Counted from the stretch's first letter, positions 7,080-16,566 are shown. The stretch: DNA of 64,000 nucleotides from Rhodococcus koreensis (GCF_900105905.1 NZ_FNSV01000004.1:124001-188000), one strand, 5' to 3'. The notes: generated by a model from the sequence alone, not told the origin. Program-made: numbers and translations.

Positions 7080-8902
7080 TGTTCGTACCGATCCGAACTG
7101 ATCCGTTCTTGGACCTGGTTGATGGCGCGAAACGCTGCGCGTAGGTGCCGTCGCTGGAGACTGTCGAGCTTGTCGACATCGACGGTGGAACGGATTTCAC
7201 GGTCCCCTTTGATTGCCTGAATCTGTTCGTCGAGGACGAGTTCGTAGCACAGTCTGAAGGCGCCCTTGAGGGATTCCGCTTCGTCGATGTTGAGCCACCC
7301 GGCCGCGTGTGCGCGATCGAGGCGGTCCACGGTCGACCCGGTCGTGTCCCCCGTGCGAAGAGCGAGCGCACGAGCCAAGGATGCGACCGGTCGCAGTCCT
7401 GCCTTCTTCAGATTGAGGTGGCCTTTGAGTTCGCCGAATCGGCCGATGACGAAGTTGCGGGTGAAACCGGAGGGCGGTCGACTCCCCAGGGAGTAGTGCG
7501 TGAAGGTGCGGCCGAAACTGGGGTCTTCGGCTCCGGCCGAAAATGCTGCGCGTACCGGTTGCGCCAGTGCGGTATTGGTGATTGGGCGCGCGTCGAGCAG
7601 GGTTGAGGTGAGCATAAGGTATTTGGCGTTGTCGAGCTCGGCCCGCCAGAGTGCGGCCGCTTGTTGCCACGCACCGACGGTACGGTTGAACAGGGGGGAG
7701 GAGGCGTTGAGCCCTTCGGGGCAGGGCATCAGGCCGAACTGGTCGAGCCGGTCCAGCAGGGGGCGGCAGGCTGTTGCGATGTCTTCACGACTGGGTTGGG
7801 TGGATCCGTCGACGGCGGTCGGGTTCCACACGAGTGCGGTATCGATGTCCGAGTTCAGCAGTGGCTCGCGTCGTCCGAGCGATCCGAGCAGCATCCAGCT
7901 GCTGTGGATACCGGCGAGGGGCGCTGTGCTGGTGGACAGATCGATGATCTTGCGGAAGACGGCTTCGACCATCGTCGAGTACAGCGCCCCCAGATGGAAG
8001 GGTGGGACTCCGGCATCCCAGAGTTCGACCGCGGTGGGGCGCAGCATCGTGGCGGCCCGAGCGAGCTCGTCGAACGAGTTCGCCGACGCGGTTGCGCTGC
8101 GGATGAGCAAGGGATGACGCACGTCGGTTGCTGCGATGTCGACGACTCGCGCAATGCCCACTGCGCTGCCGCTGGTGTCGGTGACGACGAGGTGATGGAT
8201 GCCGTGTTCAACCATGTGCAGGTAGGCGGCGCTGACCGTGACATCGGACGAGACCGCCATCGCCGGGATGCTGGCGATCGCCGAAATCGGTGCATCCACC
8301 GGAATCTCCCCGGTGGCCACCCTCTTGCGGAAATCGTCGTCGGTGACGATGCCGATCTGGCCGTCGTGCACGAAGTTCGCGCACGACTGGCCGGTGCGGG
8401 TCATGGTCTGGGCGACCTCGCGGATGGAATCGGAGGCATGGCACCAGGAAATGGGGTGGGTGAGATCGACGATGAGGCGTTCGAGCCTGTTGAACGATCC
8501 GCCGGATGCGAGCAGGCGCTCACGCGCAGTGACTGTTCCGTAGTGTGCGTAGCGCAGGCGGTCCGGATGTGCGATCACCGTGCGAGGATCGGGGATGCGG
8601 TAGCAGAGGGTGTCTTCGGCGGCGCGCACTACGAGAGCCGGCGGCAGTCCGGAGAGCACCGAGACGTGACCGAAGGTGTCGCCCGAGGTGAGTACATCGA
8701 CCGTGCGGCCACGGTCCAGGACTTCGACAGCACCGGTCCTGACGATGTAGAGATGTTCGAGCGCCGGTACATTCTCGGGGACGATGACGTCGCCGCTGCC
8801 GAAGAATTCCACCTCCACCGTGCGTGCGAGCTTGTCGAGATCGTCACTGTCGAGCAGGTCGTACGGTGTTTGCGCGCCGAGGAAGTCGATGAATTCTTGC
8901 AT
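7076..8902 (-). CDS. cNMP-binding / CBS / DUF294 nucleotidyltransferase protein
   Basis: A full-length 608-residue multidomain protein. A cyclic-nucleotide-binding fold covers about 20-120 (SGDVIVPENVPALEHLYIV, then SGDTFGHVS). Two CBS domains lie at roughly 150-275. A nucleotidyltransferase core follows near 330-360 with GSLGRREPLLNSDIDTALV, giving the GS and DxD metal ligands, and a DUF294 C-terminal helical domain runs to the end. The order matches GlnD-like signal-transduction nucleotidyltransferases whose target is usually unknown. It is a cytoplasmic protein likely sensing adenine nucleotides. The stop overlaps the start of the downstream DnaQ-like exonuclease (ATGA-type coupling), an association known from other bacteria, where the pair often neighbours acetate or solute-uptake genes. 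The exonuclease partner is broken here. Confidence 0.85.
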   Translation of the reverse strand: MQEFIDFLGAQTPYDLLDSDDLDKLARTVEVEFFGSGDVIVPENVPALEHLYIVRTGAVEVLDRGRTVDVLTSGDTFGHVSVLSGLPPALVVRAAEDTLCYRIPDPRTVIAHPDRLRYAHYGTVTARERLLASGGSFNRLERLIVDLTHPISWCHASDSIREVAQTMTRTGQSCANFVHDGQIGIVTDDDFRKRVATGEIPVDAPISAIASIPAMAVSSDVTVSAAYLHMVEHGIHHLVVTDTSGSAVGIARVVDIAATDVRHPLLIRSATASANSFDELARAATMLRPTAVELWDAGVPPFHLGALYSTMVEAVFRKIIDLSTSTAPLAGIHSSWMLLGSLGRREPLLNSDIDTALVWNPTAVDGSTQPSREDIATACRPLLDRLDQFGLMPCPEGLNASSPLFNRTVGAWQQAAALWRAELDNAKYLMLTSTLLDARPITNTALAQPVRAAFSAGAEDPSFGRTFTHYSLGSRPPSGFTRNFVIGRFGELKGHLNLKKAGLRPVASLARALALRTGDTTGSTVDRLDRAHAAGWLNIDEAESLKGAFRLCYELVLDEQIQAIKGDREIRSTVDVDKLDSLQRRHLRAAFRAINQVQERISSDRYEQ

Positions 8903-8998
8903 CGCCGTGCCCTTCGTGATGGTCGGTGCCTCATGATCAGCCCCGGTGCCGCGGTCGCCCCTCTCGATGTGAAGCGACCACGGTCGGCACTTCTGGGG

Positions 8999-9652
8999 TC
9001 AGCCGAAATGCTTCGCGAACTGCCGCGCCAAATCGACAACCTCGTGCTGGGCAGTCGCCTTGTTCGACTGCGATGTGTCCACCCACGAGGCCATCGCCGG
9101 AACGCGTGAGGCCAGGGTCAGTTCGGCACGGACGAAGGTGACGTCCATGCCCAGAGCCACCCCGAGCACCTGCTGCAGTGGCGGGATCTGGTGATCGATG
9201 AGCTCATCGGGGGTCCCGGGGCCATACTGATCGCCCCGGCTGGTCACCACGATCACAGGTTTTCCGGCCAGCGGCTCCGTCACCGCGTCGAACGTGGTGG
9301 TGATGCCGGGCACATGGATGTAGTCGATCCCCGCCTTCAAGGTCGACGGGATCGACCAGTTGTACATCGGAGCACCGATCACGACGACGTCGGCCCCGAT
9401 CAGCTCCTCGATCAGCTCGCGCTGAAGGGCATCGGCCTCGACGGGCACGGGCCGGCCGGGGGTGCGCAGTCTCGGCGCCCAGTGCAGCTCGTTCGTCGGG
9501 ATGTGCGGCAGCGGACTGGTATGCAGGTCGCGCCGCACCACCGAGTACTCAGCCCCGGATGAGCTCCATTCCGCCGCGAACCGCGCCGTAAGTTCCCGGC
9601 TGGTAGAGGAGTGAAGATCAGCCGACGAATCGACATGAAGTAGCTGGGGCAC
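8999..9652 (-). CDS. azoR: FMN-dependent NADH azoreductase-like flavoprotein
   Basis: 217 residues from GTG at 9652; GGAAAGG lies just upstream and the protein then starts PQLLHVDSSAD, matching the AzoR N-terminus. The flavodoxin-like fold shows a phosphate-binding DSSADLHSSTSREL, then GAPMYNWSIPSTLKAGIDYI at about 100-120, and VTSRGDQYGPG near 150, all typical of FMN-binding NAD(P)H:quinone/azo oxidoreductases. Such enzymes reduce quinones or azo dyes by two-electron transfer in the cytoplasm. It stands alone on the minus strand, 96 bases from the DUF294 gene. Physiological substrate unknown. Confidence 0.85.
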   Translation of the reverse strand: MPQLLHVDSSADLHSSTSRELTARFAAEWSSSGAEYSVVRRDLHTSPLPHIPTNELHWAPRLRTPGRPVPVEADALQRELIEELIGADVVVIGAPMYNWSIPSTLKAGIDYIHVPGITTTFDAVTEPLAGKPVIVVTSRGDQYGPGTPDELIDHQIPPLQQVLGVALGMDVTFVRAELTLASRVPAMASWVDTSQSNKATAQHEVVDLARQFAKHFG

Positions 9653-10282
9653 TGTCGTCCTTTCCTGGGCGGCGAGATGTCGCCGTGCCACGTGCCGGCT
9701 ATCGGCAAAGCAGGAGCCGATGCATGGGCCAGGCTCCGCGTGGTCCCGCCGCCACCCCCGACCAGGCAAAGTCCTGGGCGCAGTGACCGCGGGATAAGTG
9801 ATAGCGCGTTTCTGCAGGTTACCACTCAGTGTTCGGCAAAGGCACCCCCCATGCGGAGAAAGTCGACTAGTTGATCGGTATGACGATCGAACAGCGACAT
9901 TGCTTCATATCTTGACAGGTAATGCCGATCACCCGCTAGTATCAGTGCGCTCGCGGAAAGGGGCGGCAAGGTGGTAGGGGTTGTGTGAAGCTGGACCTTG
10001 CCGCCCTGCGGGTGCAGCGCGCGCGACTGAATCGGGATGCGCTGCAATAGTGTTCGATTTCAGTCAGCGAAAGATCCATGTATAGCATTGCAGCGCATTG
10101 TTTTCCTCGACAGAATCAATGTGCCCGCCCACCGGGGGTCTGGCAGGTTCCCCGGTGGGCGTCTTCGAATGTCCTGCAGCACAGGCGCGCCGTGAGTAGC
10201 GACAAACGGCCGGACGCCCGCCGACGGAAGGAATGGCGCGCGAGCGCCAGGCCGGGGTGATGAACAGCTACAGGAGGTCGCA
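9653..10282. other. 630-base gap with a motif and a strong hairpin
   Basis: No convincing gene; a short minus-strand frame ending HTDQLVDFLRMGGAFAEH (9826-10047) is possible but unsupported. A 29-base element from 9820 to 9849 containing GTTCGGCAAAGG resembles one at 14575-14603 on the opposite strand. A perfect 11-base stem, GCCCACCGGGG at 10127-10137 with CCCCGGTGGGC at 10150-10160, looks like a terminator but follows no recognised gene. Confidence 0.5.
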
Positions 10283-10507
10283 GTGAGCGCCCGAGGGCCT
10301 TCGGGATATCCCACCGATGAGGTGATCCGAAAATTGCGTCGGGCTGGTTTCCGCCCAGCAGAGTCGATCGGGGCTCACACCCTGTGGTGCTCCGAGCTTT
10401 CGAGTCGCCGCGTCGTGCTTGCCGATGGACATCGTTCGCTGTCACCGTCGGCCTACCACATGGTCGTCAGGATCGTAGAGGAATCATGCGGCAGTGACGG
10501 CCTATGA
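10283..10507 (+). CDS. HicA-like toxin candidate
   Basis: 74 residues from a GTG at 10283 behind a strong AGGAGG at 10272-10277. The protein (DEVIRKLRRAGFRP, then IGAHTLWCSELSSRRVVLADGHRSLSPSAYHMVVRIVEE) has the length and the G-x-H layout of HicA-type mRNA interferases, which use one His on a dsRBD-like fold. The final 14 bases overlap the next gene, whose N-terminus looks HicB-like. In HicAB modules the toxin comes first, as here. Divergence is considerable, so a non-toxic HicA-fold protein is possible. Confidence 0.6.
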   Translation: MSARGPSGYPTDEVIRKLRRAGFRPAESIGAHTLWCSELSSRRVVLADGHRSLSPSAYHMVVRIVEESCGSDGL

Positions 10508-10877
10508 GGTGACGGTGGTCCGCTCCGGCGCATGGTGGGATGTCCTGGTGCCGAAGATCGAGGGTCTTACCCAGACACGCCGCCTCGGTGAGGCCGAGCT
10601 GATGGCACGGGAGTTGATCGCTTTGGAGACGGCGCAGCCGATCGGTGACATCGACGTGTGCATCCAGGTTTGCCTCGACTCGGGTGGGCGCAGCCTGTCT
10701 CACCGGGTAGACCGGGTCCGTCAGGATCTCGCCGCAATCGCCTCGGCACAGGCCGCCGCGGAGGCCGAACTCGAGCAGATCGCGCGGGAGATGGCCGGTG
10801 CCGAGATCTCCCTGCGGGAAATCGGTGAGTTTCTCGGTGTCGCCCCTCAGCGAGTGCGACGGTGGGTGTCCGCCTAG
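10494..10877 (+). CDS. HicB-like antitoxin candidate with C-terminal helix-turn-helix
   Basis: 127 residues from GTG at 10494, overlapping the HicA-like gene. Residues 1-45 (YEVTVVRSGAWWDVLVPKIEGLTQTRRLGEAELMARELIAL) follow the HicB partial RNase-H-like pattern, in which a W-x-V-x-V-P-x-x-G-x-T strand is followed by an acidic helix. Residues 70-100 form a likely coiled coil (VRQDLAAIASAQAAAEAELEQIA). The end, SLREIGEFLGVAPQRVRRWV, is a helix-turn-helix that could bind the operon's own promoter. The stop meets the stop of the convergent kinase gene with a four-base overlap. Function as antitoxin is inference. Confidence 0.6.
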   Translation: MTAYEVTVVRSGAWWDVLVPKIEGLTQTRRLGEAELMARELIALETAQPIGDIDVCIQVCLDSGGRSLSHRVDRVRQDLAAIASAQAAAEAELEQIAREMAGAEISLREIGEFLGVAPQRVRRWVSA

Positions 10878-13800
10878 GTCTCCAGCATCGAGTCGAGAAA
10901 CGAAAGGTGTATCCCGGTCCAGGCCTGCTGGTCGTCGGCGAGATCGTCTCGAACAGCCGCAAGCAACGACACCATCAGCGCACCACCGTCAGGGAGATAG
11001 CGCACCAAGCCTTGTTCTTGGCAGGTGTACACCATCTGAGCGACGAGATCTGTAGCTTCGTCGTGCCGTCCAGCGACGCAGAAGCAGGTGGCCAGCAAAC
11101 GCTGCGCCTGCAACAAAGCTCGTCGTCGGCGGGTTCCCACAAGAGCGGTGACCCACTCCTGGGCCCAGGAGCAGGCCCGTGCGACGCCGCCGGAGTAGGA
11201 CGTGTCCAGTAGCCGCCTGATGGCAACCGCTTCCTCGAGTTGGACGACGACCTCTTCGAGCCCGTTGTTCGGATAGCGGCGATTCGAGTACTCGACGCCG
11301 GCGAAGTTCGGTGCCCGCAGTGGTGGAAGACCGAGGACGAGTCGTTCGTACTCCACCGCGGCACCAAGCCGCGGTAACTGCAGGGACGCGCCGAGTTGGG
11401 CGCCCGCCTCGAGATACCGGGCCGCGGTGTCCCGTTCACCGCGATACGACTTGAGCCGTGCGCCACTTACGTAGTGGGCGAGCATGAAGTCGACGCCACC
11501 CTCTCGCCCCAGAACTTGGCTCTCGTCGAGTAGGTGTTCGGCTTCGACGAATTCACCGCGTTCGTAGAGCAATGCACCCAGCAGCGCCCCTGCCAGCAGC
11601 GCTGCTTGGCAGCGATGGCCGCCGGATTCCACCGCCAGGCGGTGTGCCTTCCGGAACCGTCGCTCGGCGCCGACGACATCGAGTTCTTCCATCTCGGCGA
11701 GCCCAGCAAAGCAGTGGCCGTAGATGACGCTGAACGGTCCGCTCAGTTGGGTGTCGTATTTCGCCGACTGCTGCTGAAGCTGACGGGTGGCTTCGAAGTC
11801 GAAGTCGAAAATCGTGACGAAGCCCGCGATGCCCGCCGCGGCGGAGGCCACCCAGGGGGGCACCGCTTCCGGCTGGGAGAGGCAGGCGGAGAGGAGCTCG
11901 CGAACCCCGTCGATCTGGTCGATGCCGATCTTGATGTCGGCTTGGACCACGTCGGCCTCGACCCGGAGCGCGTCGAGTTCGACGGCTGGTAACGGGTGGT
12001 GGGTGAGGAGCTCGACGGCACGACCGGCGGCCTCCTGAGCCGACTCGGGTCGTACCAGGGCGCTGTCCGCCCACGCGATGCACAGTTGGAGCCGTGGGCT
12101 GGTAGCGACGAGGTGATCGGGCAGCTTGTCGACGAGACCGAGCAGTGATGTCAGGCGGCCCTGTTCGAGCAGGTGGAAGCCCTCTCGTTCGACGAGGTCG
12201 ACCGCTCCGGTCGTGTCACCGCCGGCGAGGGCGTGATCGACCGCCTCGCTGAGCAGGTGGTGGGCGGTGAACCATCGTGCTGCCACCAGATGCAGGGGGC
12301 CGACCCGGTTCGGGAAATCGCGTTCCAGGCGTTTACGCAGGAATTCGGCGAACAGATGGTGGTAGCGGAACCATTTCCCCTCATCGTCGGTTCGCTGGAG
12401 GAACAGGTCCCGGCTCTCGATCTGTTCGAGCATGGCCTGCCCGTTCCCGACGTCGGCGAGTGCGGAGGCCAGCGAGCCGCACAGGCGTTCGGTGACCGAC
12501 GTCTGCAGGAGGAACTCGAGCACATCCGTGTCGAGGGCGTCGAGCACATTCTCGGCCAGGAATTCCCCGATCGCCGGGTGCCGGCCGGAGATGCTGCCGA
12601 GGAGCTGCTCGGGATTGTCCCGTCCGCGCAGCGACAGCGATGCCAGTTGCAGAGCAGCCGCCCACCCCTCGGTCGAGTCGCGCAAGGTCGCAACGGCGTC
12701 GTCGGTGAGAGCGAGCCCGGCGCGGTCGACGAGCATCGCCCGACATTCATCGAGGGTGAAGCGTAAAGAGGCGGAGTCTATTTCATTCAGTTCTCCTGTC
12801 ACGCGCATCTTGGCGAGCGGCAGGTGGGCTTGGGTGCGGCTGGTGACCACGATCCGGAGGTGATGGCAGCCGTTGTCGATGAGGTATCCGAGCGCCGCGA
12901 TGGTGTCGGGATCGTCGACGCGGTGCCAGTCGTCGATCACGACGGCGAGATGCTCGCTGCGGTGGTAGATGTCGTTCACCAGTGTCGCCAGTACGTAATG
13001 TTGGGCCTGGTCACCGTGTTCTTCGAGGATCTGCCCCAGCTCACCCGCCAGTGTCGGTTTGACCTGTCTGATCGCCTCGACGAGGTGGGCGAGGAACCAC
13101 GCGACGTTGTTGTCGTCGTGATCGATGGTCATCCAGGCGACCGGCACAGCGTCGGAGACGAGGATGTCGCGCCATTGTGCAGCGAGCGTGCTCTTGCCGA
13201 AGCCGGCCGGCCCGTGAATCACCGTCAGTCGTCGCGGCAGGCCCGCGCGGAGGTGGTCGAGGAGACGCTCGCGGCCGACCATGGCGTGGGTGGAGGGCGG
13301 GCGTGAGCGGGTGACCGGGATCGGTGGTGTGGTGAACCTGGGCGCCGGTGAGGTGCCGGTGATCGGTGCGGGTGTGTCGTGCACCAGGTTTTCGCCGGTG
13401 GCTGCGGGTATCGCCATGTCGTCGACGGTGAGCCGATGACGCCGTTGGACGGCGCGGAGTTCGTCGCCGAGCGCGGCCGCGGTGGCCGGTCGGTCGGCCG
13501 GGTCGAGGGACATTGCACGTTCGACGGTGTCGGCGAGGTCCTCGGGGAACCCTTGTTCGCGTAGGTCCGGAATCGGCTGTTGGGTCATCCGCAGGAACTG
13601 GGAGATCAGTTTCTCACCGTCCCGGCGTTCGAACGCGGCGTGCGCGGTGAGGAGACAGAAGAGGGTGGCACCGAGACCGTAGACGTCGGCTGTCGGCTCG
13701 GGTTCGGCTCCGCGGAGGACCTCGGGGGCGGTGAAGGCGGGGGAGCCGGTGATCGAACCGCTCGTGGTGCGGAAGCTTCCCGCCACGCGTGCGATGCCGA

Positions 13801-14302
13801 AGTCGGTCAGTTGTGGTTCCCCGTAATCGGTGAGCAGAACATTGCCGGGTTTGACGTCACGGTGAAGGATCTCGCGCTGGTGGGCGGTTTCGAGAGCGCC
13901 GGCGAGTTTGACGCCGTATCGAAGTGCCTGCTTCCACTCCACCGGGCCACTGCGGCGCAGTGCGGCATCGATCGAACCGGTGCCGTGGAACTGCATCACG
14001 ATGAACGGCCGGCCGGTGTCGGTCACCCCGACCTGGTGAATGTTGACGATATGTGGGTGTCCGGAGAGTTGACCCATCGCGATCTGTTCGCGCAGAAATC
14101 GTTCACGGCCGTCCGTGTCGAGAGCAGCAATGAGTACTTTGACGGCGACCGTCCGGTGGAGGGACCGTTGCCGGCACCGGTATACGACACCGAACCCGCC
14201 CCGGCCCACTTCCTGCGCATCATCGAAGCCGGCCTCGGCGAGTTCCTCGACGACGCCACTGCCCGGGTCGCGCTGGGTGGCGAATGGATCGTTCACGTCC
14301 AT
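10874..14302 (-). CDS. pknK: PknK-like Ser/Thr protein kinase with MalT-type ATPase and TPR-like region
   Basis: 1142 residues from ATG at 14302 (MDVNDPFATQRD); the upstream extension to 14473 looks non-coding. An N-terminal protein kinase has GRGGFGVVY (about 33-41), VAVKVL (near 53), HRDVKPGN (near 145), DFG and APEVL. After a proline-rich linker comes a STAND/MalT ATPase with Walker A GPAGFGKST near 375 and Walker B LAVVIDDWHRVDD near 460, then about 600 residues of helical repeats. This is the PknK layout known from Mycobacterium tuberculosis. No LuxR helix-turn-helix is visible at the C-terminus (ending LSFLDSMLET), so it would act by phosphorylation or protein contact. It diverges from an APC permease and probably regulates that region, by inference. 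Confidence 0.88.
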   Translation of the reverse strand: MDVNDPFATQRDPGSGVVEELAEAGFDDAQEVGRGGFGVVYRCRQRSLHRTVAVKVLIAALDTDGRERFLREQIAMGQLSGHPHIVNIHQVGVTDTGRPFIVMQFHGTGSIDAALRRSGPVEWKQALRYGVKLAGALETAHQREILHRDVKPGNVLLTDYGEPQLTDFGIARVAGSFRTTSGSITGSPAFTAPEVLRGAEPEPTADVYGLGATLFCLLTAHAAFERRDGEKLISQFLRMTQQPIPDLREQGFPEDLADTVERAMSLDPADRPATAAALGDELRAVQRRHRLTVDDMAIPAATGENLVHDTPAPITGTSPAPRFTTPPIPVTRSRPPSTHAMVGRERLLDHLRAGLPRRLTVIHGPAGFGKSTLAAQWRDILVSDAVPVAWMTIDHDDNNVAWFLAHLVEAIRQVKPTLAGELGQILEEHGDQAQHYVLATLVNDIYHRSEHLAVVIDDWHRVDDPDTIAALGYLIDNGCHHLRIVVTSRTQAHLPLAKMRVTGELNEIDSASLRFTLDECRAMLVDRAGLALTDDAVATLRDSTEGWAAALQLASLSLRGRDNPEQLLGSISGRHPAIGEFLAENVLDALDTDVLEFLLQTSVTERLCGSLASALADVGNGQAMLEQIESRDLFLQRTDDEGKWFRYHHLFAEFLRKRLERDFPNRVGPLHLVAARWFTAHHLLSEAVDHALAGGDTTGAVDLVEREGFHLLEQGRLTSLLGLVDKLPDHLVATSPRLQLCIAWADSALVRPESAQEAAGRAVELLTHHPLPAVELDALRVEADVVQADIKIGIDQIDGVRELLSACLSQPEAVPPWVASAAAGIAGFVTIFDFDFEATRQLQQQSAKYDTQLSGPFSVIYGHCFAGLAEMEELDVVGAERRFRKAHRLAVESGGHRCQAALLAGALLGALLYERGEFVEAEHLLDESQVLGREGGVDFMLAHYVSGARLKSYRGERDTAARYLEAGAQLGASLQLPRLGAAVEYERLVLGLPPLRAPNFAGVEYSNRRYPNNGLEEVVVQLEEAVAIRRLLDTSYSGGVARACSWAQEWVTALVGTRRRRALLQAQRLLATCFCVAGRHDEATDLVAQMVYTCQEQGLVRYLPDGGALMVSLLAAVRDDLADDQQAWTGIHLSFLDSMLET

Positions 14303-14862
14303 CAGACAACCCGCCCTCGCTCTCGATGCAACGGCTGTTCCGGCGATATCGAGCTTAACCCTGGCAGGAGCTGGGAAAACCCCGGCATAAGCCGGGAAGT
14401 GCAGCGGATCGCTGCAGATGACACCGCCGGCGGCACCAGCCGACGTAGCCCCCTCCGCGCCTCTCCAATGCAACTTCTGGCAATGGGTGCAGTGATCGGA
14501 GTTCCGATCGGAAGCCGGGTATCTTCGGCTGAGTTGCTCAAACTGGCGAACGATTTACACTCGATTAACGTTCGGGGGTTACCTTTGCCGAACGTGAGTG
14601 GTACTTTTAGCGCATGGCGTGACTGAGATCACTCATGCGGAGGCTTTGAACCTCGTCCGAGGCGCGACAGCGGTTTCGGTTGGGCGACAGTGCTTTCGGT
14701 TCGACAACTTGACAGTCCACGAGCGTGGGTGCCTCACCGCACCACGTCATTTCAACGACGCATACACGTCCAATAACAAGCTCGGAACGCATCGTACCGG
14801 TGCGTTGACTTGCCATGCGGACTTCTGTGCGGCCCCATCAGATGATCCCCAAGGAGGAGACT
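14303..14862. promoter_or_regulatory. 560-base divergent control region between pknK and the APC permease
   Basis: No gene is credible here. Two direct repeats spaced by 20 bases, GCGACAGCGGTTTCGGTT at 14664-14681 and GCGACAGTGCTTTCGGTT at 14684-14701, stand upstream of the permease. A related GCGACACAGCTTTCGGT lies at 44621, upstream of the TIM-barrel gene. At 14584-14593 TTTGCCGAAC is the reverse complement of the GTTCGGCAAA motif seen elsewhere in the window. The tract is also richer in A+T than the flanking genes. Confidence 0.5.
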
Positions 14863-16431
14863 GTGCAACAGGTCTCTGATTCTTCCGACGCCGCCCACCT
14901 CGAGTCGCTCGGCTACGAGCAGAAATTCGACCGCAAGATGTCGCTGTGGTCGAATCTGGCTCTCGGATTCTTGTACCTTTCGCCGCTGGTCAGCGTGGTG
15001 GCGATGTTCGCGCAGGGACTCGCCACCGCCGGTCCGCCGTCGATGTTCTGGATCATTATCGTCGGTGGCGGGCAGCTGCTGGTGGCGCTGATCTTCGGTG
15101 AGATCGTGGCGCAATATCCCATTGCGGGCGGGCTCTATCAGTGGGCCCGGCGGCTGTGGAGCGGAAAATACGCGTGGATGCTGTCGTGGATCTACCTCGC
15201 GACTGTCGTAGTCGCGATCGCAACCACCGCGATGTTCAGCTCGAGCTTCGTGGCGAACCTGTTCACCGGAACATCAACGAGCACAGGCGCGGAAGTCACT
15301 CCCGGAGTTCAGGCGCTCATCGCCGGCACCATGCTCGCGGTCGGCGTGCTGCTGAACATGACCGGGACCAAGACACTCGCCAGGATCGCCGGCGCCGGGT
15401 TGGCCGCCGAACTGGTCGGCGTCGTCGCAGTCGGCCTCTACCTGCTGGTGTTCGAGCGCCATCAGCCCTTCTCGGTCTTCTTCGACACCATGGGCACCGG
15501 AGGCAACGGCGGCTACTTCAGCGCGTTCATCGGTGCAGCGCTGGTCGGTCTGCTGATGGTCTACGGCTTCGAGGCATGTGGTGAGGTCGCCGAGGAGGTC
15601 CCCAACCCCGGTCGCCGCATCCCGCAGGCCATGATCCTGACCGTCGTCGTCGGCGCAGCCTCCGCGCTGCTCTCGTTCGCGGGATACGTCCTGGCCGCCC
15701 CCAACCTGCAGGAGATCGTCGACGGTGACGTCGCGGACCCCATCCCGGTGATCCTGCAGGACTCGATCGGACTCTTCGGCACCAAGGCCTTCATGGTCAT
15801 CGCGCTGACCTCGTTCCTGGCCTGCGTGATGGGCCAGCAGGCCGCCGCCAGCCGTCTGGTCTTCTCGTTCGCTCGCGACAACATGTTCCCCGGCAGCCAC
15901 GTGTTCTCGAAGCTGTCGAAGGTGCGCCACGTCCCGGTCAACGCCATCGTCGGCGTGAACCTGCTGTCCGGCTGCATCCTCGCGTTCGTCTACTTCTTCC
16001 CGGAGTCGCTCTTCCGCGTGGCATCAATGCAGATGCTCGCCGGCTATGTCGCATTCCAGATGGTCGTGTTCGCCGCGCTGCGGTCACGACTGCGCGGATG
16101 GAACCCAGCAGGTTCGTTCACCCTCGGCCGCGCAGGACTCGTCGTCAACATCGGCGCCCTGGTATACGGAGTGCTCTCGATTCTGGTGCTCGCCAGGCCT
16201 TCCGGCGATCCCAGCCTGGCCTTCGTCGACCGCTGGATCGCGGTCGTCGGCTTCGCGGTCGTGACCCTCACCGGCCTGGCGTACCTGCTCATCGCCAAGC
16301 CCGAGAAGAACTCGACCGCACCGGAAGGAGATGCGATCGAGGTCGCCAACGCCATGCGCGCCCGCCGAGCCGCGCAGACCCTGACGGCCCAGACGGACGA
16401 GGACCGGCAGACCGCCGCGGCCGAATCCTGA
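14863..16431 (+). CDS. APC-family amino acid/amine permease (copy 1)
   Basis: 522 residues from GTG at 14863, chosen because AAGGAGGAG at 14851-14859 is an excellent ribosome site at the right distance. The protein has a cytoplasmic N-terminus (ESLGYEQKFDRKMSLWSN), about twelve hydrophobic segments and the APC helix-1 signature GFLYLSPLVSVVAMF. The GQQAAASRLVFSFARDNMFPGS segment near 340 is typical of the UGA4/GabP-like amine and amino acid permeases. A charged C-terminal tail follows. It is a cytoplasmic-membrane proton-coupled importer. It is a paralogue of the permease at 24577-26157, sharing EKF.RKMSL, QPFSVFFDTMG and AKP...STAPEGDAIE blocks. It precedes a mycofactocin-type SDR, so the imported substrate may be that enzyme's precursor. 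Substrate unknown. Confidence 0.88.
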   Translation: MQQVSDSSDAAHLESLGYEQKFDRKMSLWSNLALGFLYLSPLVSVVAMFAQGLATAGPPSMFWIIIVGGGQLLVALIFGEIVAQYPIAGGLYQWARRLWSGKYAWMLSWIYLATVVVAIATTAMFSSSFVANLFTGTSTSTGAEVTPGVQALIAGTMLAVGVLLNMTGTKTLARIAGAGLAAELVGVVAVGLYLLVFERHQPFSVFFDTMGTGGNGGYFSAFIGAALVGLLMVYGFEACGEVAEEVPNPGRRIPQAMILTVVVGAASALLSFAGYVLAAPNLQEIVDGDVADPIPVILQDSIGLFGTKAFMVIALTSFLACVMGQQAAASRLVFSFARDNMFPGSHVFSKLSKVRHVPVNAIVGVNLLSGCILAFVYFFPESLFRVASMQMLAGYVAFQMVVFAALRSRLRGWNPAGSFTLGRAGLVVNIGALVYGVLSILVLARPSGDPSLAFVDRWIAVVGFAVVTLTGLAYLLIAKPEKNSTAPEGDAIEVANAMRARRAAQTLTAQTDEDRQTAAAES

Positions 16432-16449
16432 ACCAGACAACCCACCCCC

Positions 16450-16481
16450 GCCCCGGTTCGCCGACTACGGCGAACCGGGGC
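16450..16481 (+). terminator. hairpin terminator after permease 1
   Basis: Perfect 13-base stem GCCCCGGTTCGCC / GGCGAACCGGGGC with a six-base loop, 18 bases after the permease stop. Confidence 0.75.
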
Positions 16482-16566
16482 TGACCACACACGAGAAGAC
16501 CTCATCTCCTCATCGGTAGTGCGCTCGCACCCAGGATGAGCGTCTCGTTTCGAAAGGACAGAAAAC

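Noticed and set aside
10127..10160. Perfect 11-base hairpin as a small RNA
   Set aside because: No promoter or conserved context visible; recorded only as a hairpin.
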